The notes beneath the pieces were generated by a model that saw nothing but the letters and a program-made list of their open reading frames with translations, was not told where the DNA came from and searched no databases. From an uncultured Treponema sp. (lineage in GTDB: Bacteria > Spirochaetota > Spirochaetia > Treponematales > Treponemataceae), in assembly GCA_946538795.1 (NCBI GenBank), contig CAMNGY010000052.1, positions 1 to 7,949 on the forward strand: a stretch of 7,949 nucleotides of DNA, given 5' to 3'. The position numbers and the translations under genes were made by a program. Below, piece by piece: positions 6,190 to 7,949 of the stretch; the stretch's first letter is position 1; every line of letters begins with the position of its first letter.

Positions 6190-7548
6190 TCAGATATTTG
6201 TAAAGCATTGTGCCAGCGGGAACAGAAGGCAGAATTCGCTTCCTTCTCCGGACTTGCTTCTGACGCTCAGCTTTGCGTTATGATATTTCGCACCGTGCTT
6301 TACAATTGAAAGCCCGAGCCCTGTGCCTGTCGTCCGGTTGCCCTGCGTGTCTTTTGCGCGGCTCTTGTCGATTCTGTAAAAGCGCTCGAAGATTCTTTCC
6401 TGCTGGTTTTCTGCGATTCCTATCCCCGTGTCTTTGACAGAAAGTTTCAGATACCGTTTTCCAAGGTCAACATTTTCAATTTTCACGACAACATTCCCGT
6501 TTTCTTTGTTATATTTGACTGCGTTTTCGACAAGATTAAAAATCATCTCCTGTATGACTGCGGGAACTCCGTGTATACAAACCTGTTCTTTCGTTTTGTT
6601 TTCAAGTTCGACGGAAACATTCTTCTTGTTTGCATAAGGCTCCAAAGATTTTATCACGGCAAGGCAGATTTCCGCCATGCTGATTTCTTCTTTTTCCATC
6701 GTGATGGATTCTTCGTCGAGCTTGGAGAGCTTTAAAATGTCGTTCACAAGGCGAATCAGTCTCTGGCTTTCATTGTAGATGTCCTCTGAGAAGTTGCGCA
6801 TCGTTTTTTCATCAGCAGAGCCGTCTTTCATAATCTCCGCAAAACCGCTTATGCTCGTGAGCGGAGTTTTCAGCTCATGGCTTACATTCGCGGAAAACTG
6901 ACGGCGGATTTCTTCCCGCTGTTTTTTCTCAAAGTTCTCGTCGCTGATCCGCTTTATGAACGGCTGGAACTCGATGAACGTCTCGTTTTCCTCGGGCTTG
7001 TCAAAGTCGATTTTTTCGATGGAACTTGTGATTCGTTTTGAAAGGCAAAATGCCGCCACACCGGAAATAATCAGCGCAATCGCAAGCAGGCATAAAAGAG
7101 CCTGGCTTAATCCGAACACCAAAACTCCCGCCGTATATTGCCGGCAGGAAATCCGCAGCACCGTGCCGTTTTCGAGCCGCCTGGCAAAGTAAAGGTTCTT
7201 CTGAAGCATGGTCGAGGAATAGCGCGATACCCTTGCCCTTCCTTTTTCCATTGCCTCAATGAACTCAGCTCTTGAGGCATGGTTTTCCATTTCCGCCGGA
7301 TCCGTCTGATTGTCAAAAATCACGTTCCCCTGAAAATCTATGACCGTGATTCTGTTCCCCGTCTTTATTTCCGCAAAATCTGGCAGCAACGAAAGATAGT
7401 CGCATTCGTTCTCCAGCTCCGAAAAAATCTTGTCCTCAAAATACCTGTAAAACGAGTCGATGAAAATCACCGCGCAGACAAAATAGACCGCAACGCCCAC
7501 CAAAAACGTGTTTATAAAAATTCGTAAAGTCAATGATTTAATTTTCAT
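6190..7548 (-). CDS. PhoR-like sensor histidine kinase
   Basis: A complete 452-residue membrane histidine kinase. TM1 spans about 11-31 and TM2 about 141-168, with an outer domain between them that carries 'RITVIDFQGNVIFDN' (66-80) and 'MENHASRAEF' (87-96), hallmarks of PhoR-type sensors. The H-box 'SANVSHELKTPL' (219-230) puts the phosphorylated histidine at H224. Next come the N-box 'NLVENAVKYN' (338-347), G1 'DTGIGIA' (373-379), F-box 'ERFYRIDKSR' (388-397) and G2 'GTGLGLS' (408-414). Only about 45 residues link TM2 to the H-box, so there is no cytoplasmic PAS. It should phosphorylate a PhoB/PhoP-like regulator, which is not found in the window. ATG 7548 has GGAG 7 nt upstream. A phosphatase remnant and a possible Pho box lie upstream, in line with a phosphate role. 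The signal sensed is inferred. Confidence 0.93.
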   Translation of the reverse strand: MKIKSLTLRIFINTFLVGVAVYFVCAVIFIDSFYRYFEDKIFSELENECDYLSLLPDFAEIKTGNRITVIDFQGNVIFDNQTDPAEMENHASRAEFIEAMEKGRARVSRYSSTMLQKNLYFARRLENGTVLRISCRQYTAGVLVFGLSQALLCLLAIALIISGVAAFCLSKRITSSIEKIDFDKPEENETFIEFQPFIKRISDENFEKKQREEIRRQFSANVSHELKTPLTSISGFAEIMKDGSADEKTMRNFSEDIYNESQRLIRLVNDILKLSKLDEESITMEKEEISMAEICLAVIKSLEPYANKKNVSVELENKTKEQVCIHGVPAVIQEMIFNLVENAVKYNKENGNVVVKIENVDLGKRYLKLSVKDTGIGIAENQQERIFERFYRIDKSRAKDTQGNRTTGTGLGLSIVKHGAKYHNAKLSVRSKSGEGSEFCLLFPLAQCFTNI

Positions 7549-7644
7549 TTTCTGTCTCCAATAATCGAAAAAATGGGCCGTTCTGCAATAAGACAGAGTA
7601 TTGGCACCGCTTCATTCTATATCAATACAGATTATAGTTTAAAA

Positions 7645-7673
7645 ATATTAGATTTTGGGGATGGAAATGTTAA
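7645..7673 (-). promoter_or_regulatory. Predicted promoter of the sensor kinase
   Basis: TTAACA (7673-7668) and TAATAT (7650-7645) on the minus strand are 17 bp apart. A perfect TATAAT also occurs at 7636-7631 but has no good -35 at the right distance. Either would give a leader of about 75-90 nt before ATG 7548; the whole stretch is AT-rich. Confidence 0.4.
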
Positions 7674-7685
7674 ATCTGAGTTAAA
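7668..7685 (-). promoter_or_regulatory. Candidate Pho box: two TTTAAC repeats 11 bp apart
   Basis: TTTAAC starts at 7685 and again at 7674 on the minus strand, an 11-bp period. PhoP of Bacillus binds TTAACA-like repeats at this spacing, and cyanobacterial and enteric Pho boxes share the period. Only two copies are clear. The second copy doubles as the predicted -35 of the sensor kinase promoter, and the first overlaps the stop codon of the phosphatase remnant. Confidence 0.35.
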
Positions 7686-7949
7686 TTTTTCGGAATGATA
7701 GTATAGCAGGGGGGCTACAATCTGCTTGACCGCCCCCAAGGGCAAAGACCGGAACCGGGAGACCTGAGTGGCTGTTGCTTGTCCAGCCCAGTCCGCACTT
7801 TGCATTCAAAACATGCGTGATTGTGATTGTAAGCGGCTCATAATCCGTGAGAACAAGCCCGCCGTTTTTGTCGTAACCAAGAGTAGGCTTTTTCCTCCTG
7901 AAAAATTTCATTTCCTCTCCCCCGTCAAAGCATAAATCACCCAGCCTGC
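7681..7949 (-). pseudogene. Alkaline phosphatase C-terminal remnant (runs off right edge)
   Basis: The frame ends at TAA 7681 and is open to the right edge; an internal ATG at 7911 with GAGAGGAA before it gives 76 residues. The block 'TITITHVLNAKCGLGW' followed by 'TSNSHSGLPVPVFALG' matches the C-terminal signature of periplasmic alkaline phosphatases, where the histidine of the SH(S/T)G block binds zinc. Before it, 'GLVLTDYE' resembles a segment that in full-length enzymes lies some 30 residues further upstream, so an internal deletion joined at DYE is likely. After 'FALG' the usual 'F-G-YDNT' ending is replaced by unrelated sequence. I read it as a decayed gene. The 7908-7949 stretch also has a frame (AGWVIYALTGERK-stop) that could be the end of another gene, with an ATGA overlap at 7908-7911. 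Confidence 0.6.

Noticed and set aside
6037..6309. Plus-strand frame of 90 codons near the kinase 3' end
   Set aside because: It overlaps the kinase C-terminus in antisense, has no convincing ribosome site and shows no recognisable domain.

Overview
The window is bacterial and coding-dense, and every gene I can support lies on the minus strand, so it reads from right to left. The organism cannot be fixed from the sequence. Shine-Dalgarno sites are good and the promoters look like sigma70. A spirochaete (Treponema-like) or a gut clostridial genome would both fit; I lean weakly to the former because of the alkaline phosphatase remnant. Base composition looks uneven: the two acetyltransferase genes, the Nudix gene and rsgA are GC-rich, while the AAA ATPase and sensor kinase genes are more AT-rich. 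That suggests a mosaic of core and acquired genes.

Right part (about 6094-7949). A remnant of an alkaline phosphatase gene enters from the right edge. It is followed by a complete PhoR-like sensor histidine kinase. Between them is an AT-rich promoter region with two TTTAAC repeats 11 bp apart, the spacing expected for a PhoB/PhoP-type regulator. This looks like a phosphate-response locus that has lost its phosphatase. No response regulator is seen in the window.

Middle (4775-6093). rsgA, a circularly permuted GTPase of 30S ribosome assembly, has its own good promoter. Its leader is about 160 nt long and carries a strong Shine-Dalgarno sequence, a 14-codon upstream ORF and possible hairpins. 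A strong hairpin follows its stop codon.

Left part (1-4720). A tight accessory operon contains an AAA ATPase with a DUF4143 C-terminus, a Nudix hydrolase, a Schlafen/AlbA-type ATP-binding regulator with a winged helix, a GNAT acetyltransferase, a possible 45-codon small ORF and a second GNAT that runs off the left edge. Gaps are 13-32 nt, and the last gene has an ATGA overlap with the small ORF. The operon starts at a promoter with three 34-bp direct repeats and a perfect palindrome on the -10 box. It resembles a mobile or defence-like 'cargo' operon more than a known pathway. The control region and the gene set together are the best candidates here for something undescribed, but no function is demonstrated.
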